64,000 nt of DNA from G963668655 sp963668655 (GTDB lineage Bacteria > Myxococcota_A > SURF-8): contig CAXXPQ010000001.1 in the NCBI GenBank assembly GCA_963668655.2, positions 1-64,000 of the forward strand, written 5' to 3'. The position numbers and the translations under genes are program-made. The notes under the pieces were generated by a model. It was not told where the DNA came from and searched no databases. It saw nothing but the letters and a program-made list of their open reading frames with translations. Within the stretch, counting starts at the first letter, position 1; every line of letters begins with the position of its first letter. Positions 57,797 through 64,000 of this stretch are shown here, piece after piece.

Positions 57797-60292
57797 ATGA
57801 GACGAAACGATTTCATGGCGCTCGTCGCCATACTCGTTTCCGTTCTTCTGCTGTCGGCCTGTTCGAAGGCGGACGACGACGAAGACACGGACGGCGACGC
57901 CACGCAGTGCCCCACCGGGCTGGACTTCGTGGATGGAACCTGTACATGCGCGGCCACGGGCTGCTGCCTGGAAAATTCCGATTGCAGTATCGGATACATC
58001 TGCAACCTGGACATTCACCGCTGCGAACAGAGTCCCCCCGACGGCGACGACACGCCCGACGGAGACAACACCCCGGATGGCGACGACACCCCGGACGGCG
58101 ACGACACCCCGGACGGCGACGACACCCCCGACGGCGACAGCACGCCCGACGGAGACGACACCCCCGACGGCGACAGCACGCCCGACGGAGACGACACCCC
58201 GGATGGCGACGACACGCCGGATGGTGATGACACCCCGGACGGTGACGACACCCCGGACGGCGACGACACCCCCGACGGCGACGACACCCCGGACGGCGAC
58301 GATACCCCCGACGGCGATGACACCCCGGATGGCGACGACACCCCCGACGGCGACGACACCCCCGACGGCGACGACACCCCGGACGGAGACGACACCCCCG
58401 ATGGTGACGACACCCCGGATGGCGACGACACCCCGGACGGAGACGACACCCCGGACGGAGACGACACCCCGGACGGCGACAGCACCCCGGACGGCGACGA
58501 CACCCCGGACGGCGACGATACCCCGGATGGCGACGACACCCCGGATGGCGACGACACCCCCGACGGTGACGATGAACTGGATGCGGAGGCCGAAGCGGAA
58601 ACCGAGCCCGTGGAAAAAGTCATCGTCAACGAATTCCGGTACGACGACGGTGGTACGGACGGCGAGGATATTTTCGTGGAACTCTACGGTCCCGCCGACC
58701 TCAACCTGGACGGCTACGCCTTGCAGAAACTCTCCCGCAGCGATGGCAGCGTCGCGGCCGCCATCGACCTGTCCGGATACATGATCCCCGCGGATGGCTA
58801 TTTCGTCATCGGATATCTGGATCCCGCCGGAACCTATACGTACACCGGTCCCAACGCCGACATGATGAGTTCGGACGCCGACAACGCCAACTCCGGCGGT
58901 TCCTGGCGGGTGGTGTTCGAGGCCGTGGGAGAAACCGTGATTCTGGACACCGTGGGCTACGGATCCGGCGACGGCCTGGTCTATGAAGACGATCCCTGCC
59001 CGGACGTGAGCGGCGAATTCAGCCTGGCCCGCAACCCGGACCACAGCGATACCGACATCAACAACGACGATTTCTCGGCATGCGGGCGGCCCTCTCCGGG
59101 ATATCCCAACGATGCCTGTTTCGTGGACGGCGGCCAATGTGCATCCTGCGACGAAGTTGCCTGCGCGGACGGCTACGTCTGCATCGGATACGGCGGCGAG
59201 CCTCCCATGTGGTGCGTGAAAGACTGCTCGGCGGACGGCCTCTGCCCGTCCGGACCGGCCTCCACCTGTACGGACATGGGCGGCGGCGCCTCCTGGTGCC
59301 TGCCGGACGATGAAAGCTTCGCCTGCGAGGGCAACGATTTGCACACCACCAACACCTGCGGCTTCGGAACCTCGGAAGCCTGCGTCACCGGCATGCAGAC
59401 CTGCGACGCCGTGGCCGGCGAATGCGCCTCGGACGCCCAGCACGAGAGCGACTGCGGCAATTCCGCCGATGACGACGCCGACACCCTGGAAGACTGTCAG
59501 GATCCGGATTGCGCCTACACGGCCGCCTGCGGCTGGACCGGCGAGCAGTGCTCCCCCTGTCATCCCGCCCTTCCGGATACCTGCGCGGAAGGCTACGACT
59601 GCTACATCTATACCTCCGTTCCGGACGAGGGCTGGTGCGCCAAGGCCTGCACGGAGCAGACCGACTGCGACGCCGGAAGCACTTGCGGCGTGGACGCGGG
59701 CCTGGACAACTGCCTGCCCAACGCCGTCTCCGCGGAATGCCTGGACAACGATGTCTACCTGACGGATTCCTGCGGGACGACCTTCTTCGGCCAGGAATGC
59801 GAGGACGCCACCGAAACCTGCAACGCCGCCACGGGATCCTGCGACGCCATCGCGGACGGCGACGAGGACGGGGATATCGACGGCGACGAGGACGTCCCGG
59901 CCTGCGAGGGCGCCTGCACTCCGGACGTGACACCGAACTACTGTATGGACGGAGAGGACATCTGCTTCTGTTCCAGCAACGACAACCAGATGCACAGCGA
60001 TTCCTGCCCGGACTTCTGTGACGCGGTGGGCGGTAACAACGGGATCTGCTCGGAAGACAACTGCGATTGCCAGTGGGACTGCGGAGACAGCACGGCGGTG
60101 GCCCTCTCCTGCGAGAACCTGCTGTACACGCCCTGCACCTGCTCGGCCTCCGATCCCTGCTCCTGGCAGGATGACAACTACTGCGACGATTACTGCGAGG
60201 CGGCCTTCCCGGGCGACTACTTCGACGACAGCAACGATTGCAGCTCGCGTTCGGGCGATGCGTCCAACCCCAAAATCCCGGCGACGTTCTGA
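57797..60292 (+). CDS. Lipoprotein with 30 PDGDDT repeats and a lamin-tail domain
   Basis: Predicted surface lipoprotein of 831 residues. AGGAGGAAG precedes the ATG. Lipobox LSAC (Cys22). A short Cys-containing segment (residues 33-75) is followed by exactly 30 hexapeptide units PDGD[D/N/S]T (residues about 81-260), then an acidic stretch. Residues about 272-435 match the lamin-tail domain pattern: VIVNEFRYDD...GEDIFVELYGPADLNLDGYALQKL...YFVIGY. The C-terminal 395 residues are Cys-rich with several modules of the kind CADGYVCIGYGG and CDAGSTCG (over 50 Cys). The repeat is a rigid acidic spacer and may bind calcium (inference). Monocistronic, ended by a strong terminator. Confidence 0.85.
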   Translation: MRRNDFMALVAILVSVLLLSACSKADDDEDTDGDATQCPTGLDFVDGTCTCAATGCCLENSDCSIGYICNLDIHRCEQSPPDGDDTPDGDNTPDGDDTPDGDDTPDGDDTPDGDSTPDGDDTPDGDSTPDGDDTPDGDDTPDGDDTPDGDDTPDGDDTPDGDDTPDGDDTPDGDDTPDGDDTPDGDDTPDGDDTPDGDDTPDGDDTPDGDDTPDGDDTPDGDDTPDGDSTPDGDDTPDGDDTPDGDDTPDGDDTPDGDDELDAEAEAETEPVEKVIVNEFRYDDGGTDGEDIFVELYGPADLNLDGYALQKLSRSDGSVAAAIDLSGYMIPADGYFVIGYLDPAGTYTYTGPNADMMSSDADNANSGGSWRVVFEAVGETVILDTVGYGSGDGLVYEDDPCPDVSGEFSLARNPDHSDTDINNDDFSACGRPSPGYPNDACFVDGGQCASCDEVACADGYVCIGYGGEPPMWCVKDCSADGLCPSGPASTCTDMGGGASWCLPDDESFACEGNDLHTTNTCGFGTSEACVTGMQTCDAVAGECASDAQHESDCGNSADDDADTLEDCQDPDCAYTAACGWTGEQCSPCHPALPDTCAEGYDCYIYTSVPDEGWCAKACTEQTDCDAGSTCGVDAGLDNCLPNAVSAECLDNDVYLTDSCGTTFFGQECEDATETCNAATGSCDAIADGDEDGDIDGDEDVPACEGACTPDVTPNYCMDGEDICFCSSNDNQMHSDSCPDFCDAVGGNNGICSEDNCDCQWDCGDSTAVALSCENLLYTPCTCSASDPCSWQDDNYCDDYCEAAFPGDYFDDSNDCSSRSGDASNPKIPATF
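58037..58576 (+). repeat. 30 x 18-bp tandem repeat coding PDGDDT
   Basis: 540 bp, 30 in-frame units of 18 bp; the last one ends DE instead of DT. Units differ mainly in synonymous third positions (CCC or CCG, GGC or GGA or GGT, GAC or GAT) and in D/N/S at position five, so protein sequence is kept while DNA varies. No spacers, which rules out a CRISPR array. Confidence 0.95.
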
Positions 60293-60323
60293 TTTCGACA
60301 CGCCGGATTCGCGGATCCTTCCG

Positions 60324-60355
60324 GCCGGGAGCCTTCGGGCTCCCGGCTTTTTTTT
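60324..60355 (+). terminator. Strong intrinsic terminator
   Basis: Perfect 10-bp stem GCCGGGAGCC/GGCTCCCGGC (60324-60333 with 60338-60347), TTCG loop, then eight T residues. Confidence 0.95.
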
Positions 60356-60628
60356 GTGTTCAACTCCCAATACCGGGGAGCCATCGGGAAATCCTTTTCG
60401 GCCAAGGCCCACCATCGGGGAAGGGAACGAGAAGACGCCCCTTTTCTTTCATCAAGCAAAAATCTCCCCGGTTTTGGGAATCGAACCTGTTTTTCGCCGT
60501 TTTTTCCGATGGGAAATCGACGGAAGAGCAACAGAATAGCAACAATCTCACCCGAAATACAGCAACACTATTGCGAATAATTTGCGCGCTCCTACATCGA
60601 TTTGGGATCGGTATCGCTTTCGGAAGAA

Positions 60629-60648
60629 GGAATTCCAATAGGAATTCC
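60629..60648. promoter_or_regulatory. Repeated GGAATTCC palindrome
   Basis: Two copies of GGAATTCC (60629-60636 and 60641-60648) separated by AATA, followed by a further GAATTAATTC palindrome about ten bases on. This spacing of self-complementary boxes suggests a binding site for a dimeric regulator of the gene at 60731. Confidence 0.4.
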
Positions 60649-60730
60649 GCAGACTTGATTGGAATTAATTCAAATTGGCATGCTTTTCGCTTCCGTTCGC
60701 GGGCGTAGTAACTCGGCTGAAGGAAAAGCC

Positions 60731-61186
60731 ATGGAAAAGACAAACGCACGGACGCGGTTCTGGAGGGCCTCCCTGTTCGCCTTCCTCTTTCTGGCCCTCT
60801 TTTTATCCGGATACAGCCTGGCGGCCTATCGGCTGGATTCCCGCCTGGAAACCGAACTGGGGTTTCTGGATCGGGTGCTGGAGGTCCGGCGGCCGGACGC
60901 CGCCCGCCTGGCGGAACATTTCGTTCGGCTGCGCACGCTGAGCGAAAGCTATCTGATGGAACGCGATCCGGGCAAACTCACAGATATCGAGAGCCGTTTC
61001 GATCACAGCCTGGCGAGTATCGATCGCCTGCTCTACCGCTTTTCCCGTGTAAACGACGAAGAACTGCGCCAACTGGCGGGACGCCTGACGCGCTTGCGGG
61101 TCGGTCTGGCCACCGACGCCCGGGCGGCGTTCCGGGTCCACCGGAAAACGCTCGTCACGAAAAAAACGAAAGCGGCGCGATTGTAA
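60731..61186 (+). CDS. Small single-span membrane protein, unknown
   Basis: 151 residues. GAAGGAAAAG lies upstream of the ATG. One N-terminal membrane helix (ASLFAFLFLALFLSGYSLAAY, about 14-34) without a lipobox, then a helical, possibly coiled domain rich in Arg and Leu (RLETELGFLDRVLEVRR..., RFDHSLASIDRLLYRFSRV), ending in a basic tail KKTKAARL. The helical part resembles the four-helix sensor fold of chemoreceptor-type proteins in spacing, but no motif supports that. Function unknown. Confidence 0.6.
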   Translation: MEKTNARTRFWRASLFAFLFLALFLSGYSLAAYRLDSRLETELGFLDRVLEVRRPDAARLAEHFVRLRTLSESYLMERDPGKLTDIESRFDHSLASIDRLLYRFSRVNDEELRQLAGRLTRLRVGLATDARAAFRVHRKTLVTKKTKAARL

Positions 61187-61289
61187 GCCCTTTCTCCCGC
61201 GGAAAATCCGGCTTCATCTTTCCACGATCCGCAAACCGCTTTTCCCGCCGTTTAAAGAAGAACGGACCGCCACGCGGAAACTCGCCCGG

Positions 61290-61676
61290 TCAGTCGGTTC
61301 CGTAGTGCTCGCCGATGGCTTCCGCGAACAGATCGATCACGTCCTCCCGATCGGAGCCCGAGAGCGTCAACCGGCAAATCAGTTCTTCCAGCTCGGACAG
61401 ATGGCGGGAGTGGCTGTTCTCTCCGTCCTCCTGGATGCGGGCGTCCCGGATACGCGCTCCCAGTCCGTGACGGATCTCCACCAGACCTTCCCGTTCCAGA
61501 ATGCGATACGCCTTGGCCACCGTATTGAAATTAATGTCCAGTTCCCGACCCAGTTCCCGGACGGACGGCAGATAGTTGCCTACTTCCAGTTCGCCCCGCG
61601 CCACCTGCCGGCGGATTATGCGGGCCACCTGATGCACCATGGGAATGGACGATTCGGATTCGATGGTTCGCGCCAT
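61290..61676 (-). CDS. GntR-family regulator, YtrA type
   Basis: 128 residues. N-terminal winged helix of GntR type: PMVHQVARIIRRQVARGELEVGNYLPSVRELGRELDINFNTVAKAYRILEREGLVEIRHGLGARI (blocks between residues 12 and 76). The short C-terminal helix pair identifies the YtrA subfamily, which lacks a ligand domain and usually controls ABC transporter genes. No adjacent ABC operon lies on its strand. GGAGGAGG precedes the ATG. The promoter at 61722-61749 and a GTGT-N11-ACAC dyad near 61695-61713 suggest self-control. Confidence 0.9.
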   Translation of the reverse strand: MARTIESESSIPMVHQVARIIRRQVARGELEVGNYLPSVRELGRELDINFNTVAKAYRILEREGLVEIRHGLGARIRDARIQEDGENSHSRHLSELEELICRLTLSGSDREDVIDLFAEAIGEHYGTD

Positions 61677-61721
61677 GCTCCTCCTCCGTTTCTCTGTGTG
61701 GTTATTAGATACACTGAGTGG

Positions 61722-61749
61722 ATTATATTGATCGTCAGAACGGAGTCAA
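61722..61749 (-). promoter_or_regulatory. Promoter of the GntR gene
   Basis: On the minus strand TTGACT (61749-61744), 16-bp spacer, TATAAT (61727-61722). Between it and the ATG lies GTGT-N11-ACAC (about 61695-61713), a candidate operator. Confidence 0.78.
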
Positions 61750-61765
61750 GCGAAAAATCGCGTGT

Positions 61766-62683
61766 TCATCGCGTTTTATTTGGATCATTTCGCAAGGATG
61801 CGGAATCCGGCGTGATTCCGGTATCCCGGAGAGCTTTCAGCAGCGTTTCACCCGCCTGCCGGGCGTTTTCCGGCCGGTCCGCGGGATCTGCGGCCAGCAT
61901 GGCGGACAGCCAGTTCTCAAGCGGTTCCGGAAGTCCGGAAATGATGGGAATTTCGGCCCGTTGCACGGCTTCCAGCGTGGCTTTGCGACCGTTACGGTAA
62001 AACAGGCGACGCCCGGAAAACAGTTCGAAGGCCACCACGCCCACGGAAAACAGGTCCGAACGCACGCCGCCCGGATCCTCCCCCCGCGCCCGTTCCGGAC
62101 CGAGATAGGCGAAGCGTCCCTTCAACACCCCCGGAGCGGTGGCGTATCGGTTCCAGGCCGAGCGCGCCATGCCGAAGTCCGACAGCTTCACTTTCCCTAA
62201 ACGGGAAAGCAGGATGTTGGACGGATTCACGTCCCGATGAACGATGTTCAGCGGCCGCCCGTTCTCGTCCGTAGCCCCATGAAGCGCCTCCAGTCCGCAC
62301 AACAGCCCAAGCAGGATGTGGGCCGATCCGGACAGCGGCAAGCGCTCGTTCTTCTTGGACAATTCCGCCATCAGGCGCTTCAGGTCGCCCCCGTCCACGT
62401 ATTCCAGAAGCATCCAGGGCGGCCGGGCGGCGAGGTCGAATTCCAGCACCCGGCAGAGGTTCTCGTGCCGAACAAACACGCCCAGCCGCGCTTCCAGTTC
62501 GAATATGGCCAGAAGATCGTCGCTGTCCGAAAGATGCGTGTGCAGACGTTTCCACACGGCGTCCGCCGGACCCGCCTCCGGATCCGCGCGCCGGACCAGC
62601 CAGACTTCCGCCATGCCGCCCGATCCGAGTTTCCGAACCGGTTTCCACGGCTCCGGAGGCGGATCGTAGAGCGTTTCGGCCAA
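61766..62683 (-). CDS. Eukaryote-type Ser/Thr protein kinase
   Basis: 305 residues, kinase domain only, no membrane helix or sensor domain. TTG start with GAGGT 8 nt upstream. Glycine loop LGSGGMAEV (19-27), ATP-lysine Lys45, catalytic HRDVNPSN (His149 to Asn156), DFG at 169-171, and the GRFAYLGPERARGE activation segment end (APE replaced by GPE). All residues needed for activity are present. Hanks-type kinases of this short form are frequent in Myxococcota. It follows mlaC by 20 bp and may be cotranscribed with tolC-mlaC, an unusual partner. Confidence 0.9.
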   Translation of the reverse strand: MAETLYDPPPEPWKPVRKLGSGGMAEVWLVRRADPEAGPADAVWKRLHTHLSDSDDLLAIFELEARLGVFVRHENLCRVLEFDLAARPPWMLLEYVDGGDLKRLMAELSKKNERLPLSGSAHILLGLLCGLEALHGATDENGRPLNIVHRDVNPSNILLSRLGKVKLSDFGMARSAWNRYATAPGVLKGRFAYLGPERARGEDPGGVRSDLFSVGVVAFELFSGRRLFYRNGRKATLEAVQRAEIPIISGLPEPLENWLSAMLAADPADRPENARQAGETLLKALRDTGITPDSASLRNDPNKTR

Positions 62684-62703
62684 GAGGGAAACCTCGTTCT
62701 CGC

Positions 62704-63387
62704 TTATTTTTTCTTCTCCGGAGCCGGAGCGACAGGCGCGTCTTCCTCGAACGTATCGTTGGAAATCTTTCCTCCGGGATCGTCCGAAAGCGTGTTGAGC
62801 TTGCGTTTCATCTTCGCCAGAAGCTCGTCGAAACCGCTTTTTCGGATGATTTTGTTGAACTGGGAGCGGTAGTTCTCCAGCAGGCTGACATCGTCGATGA
62901 GCATGTCATAGACCACGTTCTTGCCGTTTTTCTTGATGACCCTGAGGCCGATCTGGGCCTTGTATTTGCCGGACTTGATCCAGAACCCGGCCAGCGTGTG
63001 GCCCTCCTTCGCCAGTTCGGGCAGCCATTTGATATCGTAGGTGCTTTTCGAGGTGATCTTCAGCAGGTAGTTCTTCTCGATCAACGATTGAAGGGTGGCC
63101 AGGAACTCCTTCTGCTGCGGCGGGGTGATGTCGTCCCAGTGCAGAACCAGCGCCCGCTGGCCCAGCTCCTCGAAATCGAACAGCTCGTTGATGGTCACCC
63201 GCAGGGCGTCTTCCTTCTTCTGGTGGGCCGGCGTGCCCTTTTTCGACGGCGAGGCCAGAAGTTTGCGGATATTTTTCTCTTTCTGCTTGCAGAGATTCAG
63301 AACCTCCCCGGCCTGGACCGGAACCGTCTGGGTCAGAAGAAACAGACTGAAAACCACGGAAACGAGAACTCGAAAAACATTGCGCAT
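62704..63387 (-). CDS. mlaC: MlaC-type phospholipid-binding protein
   Basis: Periplasmic lipid carrier between the outer membrane and an MlaFEDB-type ABC complex. 227 residues. Signal peptide to about residue 26 (VPVQA), then the Tol-Tol-Ttg2 pattern: TINELFDFEELGQRALVLHW, TPPQQKEFLATLQSLIEKNYL, KNGKNVVYDMLIDDVSLLENYRSQFNKII. A charged and Pro/Ala/Lys-rich tail of about 30 residues is extra to the E. coli form. AAGGAGCC precedes the ATG. A TolC-family gene lies upstream on the same strand; mlaE, mlaF and mlaD may be beyond the window. Confidence 0.9.
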   Translation of the reverse strand: MRNVFRVLVSVVFSLFLLTQTVPVQAGEVLNLCKQKEKNIRKLLASPSKKGTPAHQKKEDALRVTINELFDFEELGQRALVLHWDDITPPQQKEFLATLQSLIEKNYLLKITSKSTYDIKWLPELAKEGHTLAGFWIKSGKYKAQIGLRVIKKNGKNVVYDMLIDDVSLLENYRSQFNKIIRKSGFDELLAKMKRKLNTLSDDPGGKISNDTFEEDAPVAPAPEKKK

Positions 63388-63423
63388 GATGGCTCCTTGT
63401 CGATTCGATTTTACCGGCCCGGG

Positions 63424-64000
63424 TCAGTTCCCGGACGGATTTCCGCCCGGTATGCCTTCCGCTTCTTCCGGGGCGGAATCCGACGTGCTGGTCAGATATT
63501 CCAACTTGATTCTCGAAAGCGTCACGGCATGCACCGAAACCCAATAATTCAGCAACGTCTTGAAATAGGCGCTGATTCCGCCGATGACATCCTGGGTGTC
63601 GGCCAGGCCTAGTTCGTAGTTCATCACCTCGGAAATCATCCACTTCTTGCCCGCCGTAAGCCCTTTTTCGTTCAACTGCATCTTGGCCAGGTTTTCCCGG
63701 AAGCTCTCGAATTCCTTCTTGGCTTCCAACTCCAGCTTTTGCATCCCCGCCGTCCGGGTGTGGCGCGCCTGGTTTTCCTTTGCCTTGGCCTGGCGGTGCC
63801 GGGCCAGTTGCAGCGGCAGATCGAAGGTGTAGCGCAGTCCCAGAAAGGCCGTGAAGGTGTTTACGTTGTACGGGTCGTTCAGGAAGGGATTGCGAATGTC
63901 CTCGATCTCCGGGCTCAAAACGTATTTGTACCGCAGGTCCACAAACAGATCCGGGAAATAATACGCCCACTGGCGATCGGATTCCTTGCGCTTCAGGTTC
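63424..64000 (-). CDS. TolC-family outer membrane protein, 3' part
   Basis: The frame stays open to the right edge, so only the C-terminal about 191 residues are seen. The pattern is that of outer-membrane efflux proteins: beta strands (FTAFLGLRYTFDLP) followed by a long helical hairpin (QLARHRQAKAKENQARHTR...LELEAKKEFESFRENLAKMQL) and a second turn (KWMISEVMNYELGLADTQDVIGGISAYFKTLLNYWVSVHAVTLSRIKLEYL). It is 36 bp upstream of mlaC, suggesting an export or lipid-transport operon. Confidence 0.82.
   Translation of the reverse strand, partial: NLKRKESDRQWAYYFPDLFVDLRYKYVLSPEIEDIRNPFLNDPYNVNTFTAFLGLRYTFDLPLQLARHRQAKAKENQARHTRTAGMQKLELEAKKEFESFRENLAKMQLNEKGLTAGKKWMISEVMNYELGLADTQDVIGGISAYFKTLLNYWVSVHAVTLSRIKLEYLTSTSDSAPEEAEGIPGGNPSGN

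Larger units (their letters stand above)
60293..60730. other. Intergenic region with terminator and dyad sites
   Basis: 438 bp. It contains the terminator at 60324-60355 and, nearer the next gene, an AT-rich stretch with the palindrome pair at 60629-60648 and a GAATTAATTC palindrome near 60659-60669. No gene was seen between 60356 and 60620, and no confident -35/-10 pair for the gene at 60731. Confidence 0.55.

Noticed and set aside
58037..58576. Possible CRISPR array (regular 18-bp repeats)
   Set aside because: There are no spacers, units are contiguous and in frame, variation is mostly silent, and no cas genes are present. It is a coding tandem repeat.
57677..60415. Very long antisense frame opposite the PDGDDT lipoprotein
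   Set aside because: It exists because the 18-bp repeat lacks stops on the other strand. It has no signal peptide, no ribosome binding site and low-complexity Val/Gly/Arg content.

Overview
The window reads as one contig of a Gram-negative bacterium with high GC content. Lipid A and Kdo genes (lpxB, kdsA), a LamB-type porin, a TolC-family channel and an MlaC protein all point to an LPS-containing outer membrane. A very large lipoprotein repertoire, acidic DGD-rich tethers behind the lipid anchor, ASH (choice-of-anchor D) repeats, EGF-like repeats, a eukaryote-like Ser/Thr kinase, ThyX and a MYXO-CTERM-like C-terminal tail fit a deltaproteobacterial or Myxococcota-like lineage. That placement is inference; no rRNA or tRNA gene was seen.

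Layout. 1-906 is the 3' part of phosphoglucomutase, followed by an unusually structured intergenic stretch (five consecutive hairpins ending in a perfect 58-bp palindrome). 1249-5306 holds two ASH-repeat lipoproteins on the minus strand. 5608-6328 is the rplU-rpmA unit with promoter and terminator. Then come a prolyl oligopeptidase lipoprotein, another ASH/PKD lipoprotein and a small DGD lipoprotein (6394-11608). 11881-28777 is the centrepiece: nine tightly packed plus-strand genes that make up an alpha-glucan utilisation locus. It encodes an EGF-repeat GH13 lipoprotein, an EGF-repeat GH15-like lipoprotein, a second GH13 lipoprotein, an EGF-only lipoprotein, a LamB-like porin, a third GH13 lipoprotein, MalK, a MalE-MalF fusion and MalG. 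Predicted logic: glucan is cut by lipid-anchored amylases, oligosaccharides cross the LamB-like porin, and a MalEF-G-K importer moves them inward.

28798-49452 is mostly core and envelope genes: RseC-like protein, TPR protein with a sorting-like tail, radical SAM protein overlapping a DGD lipoprotein gene, thyX, three tandem paralogous lipoproteins, lpxB, a DUF4846 lipoprotein, kdsA, a triple-parvulin lipoprotein, trxB, a second radical SAM protein, TPR lipoprotein, acyl-CoA synthetase, an AtpI-like protein and a coiled-coil membrane protein. 49520-50242 is a CpsB-like PHP phosphatase.

50307-55922 is an accessory island: an intact IS630-family element flanked by TA; a divergent module (three small phage-like genes against an XRE repressor and an ImmA/IrrE peptidase); and an IS4-family element lacking its transposase N-terminus and split by a second IS630-type element that uses a -1 frameshift site. 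After it come hisC, an 831-residue lipoprotein with exactly 30 tandem hexapeptide units, a small membrane protein, a GntR regulator, a Ser/Thr kinase, mlaC and the end of a TolC-family gene cut by the window edge.

Promoters of TTGACA-N16/18-TATAAT type can be read upstream of many genes, often with a TAGCAT or TAGCGT -10 box, which suggests an ordinary housekeeping sigma factor.
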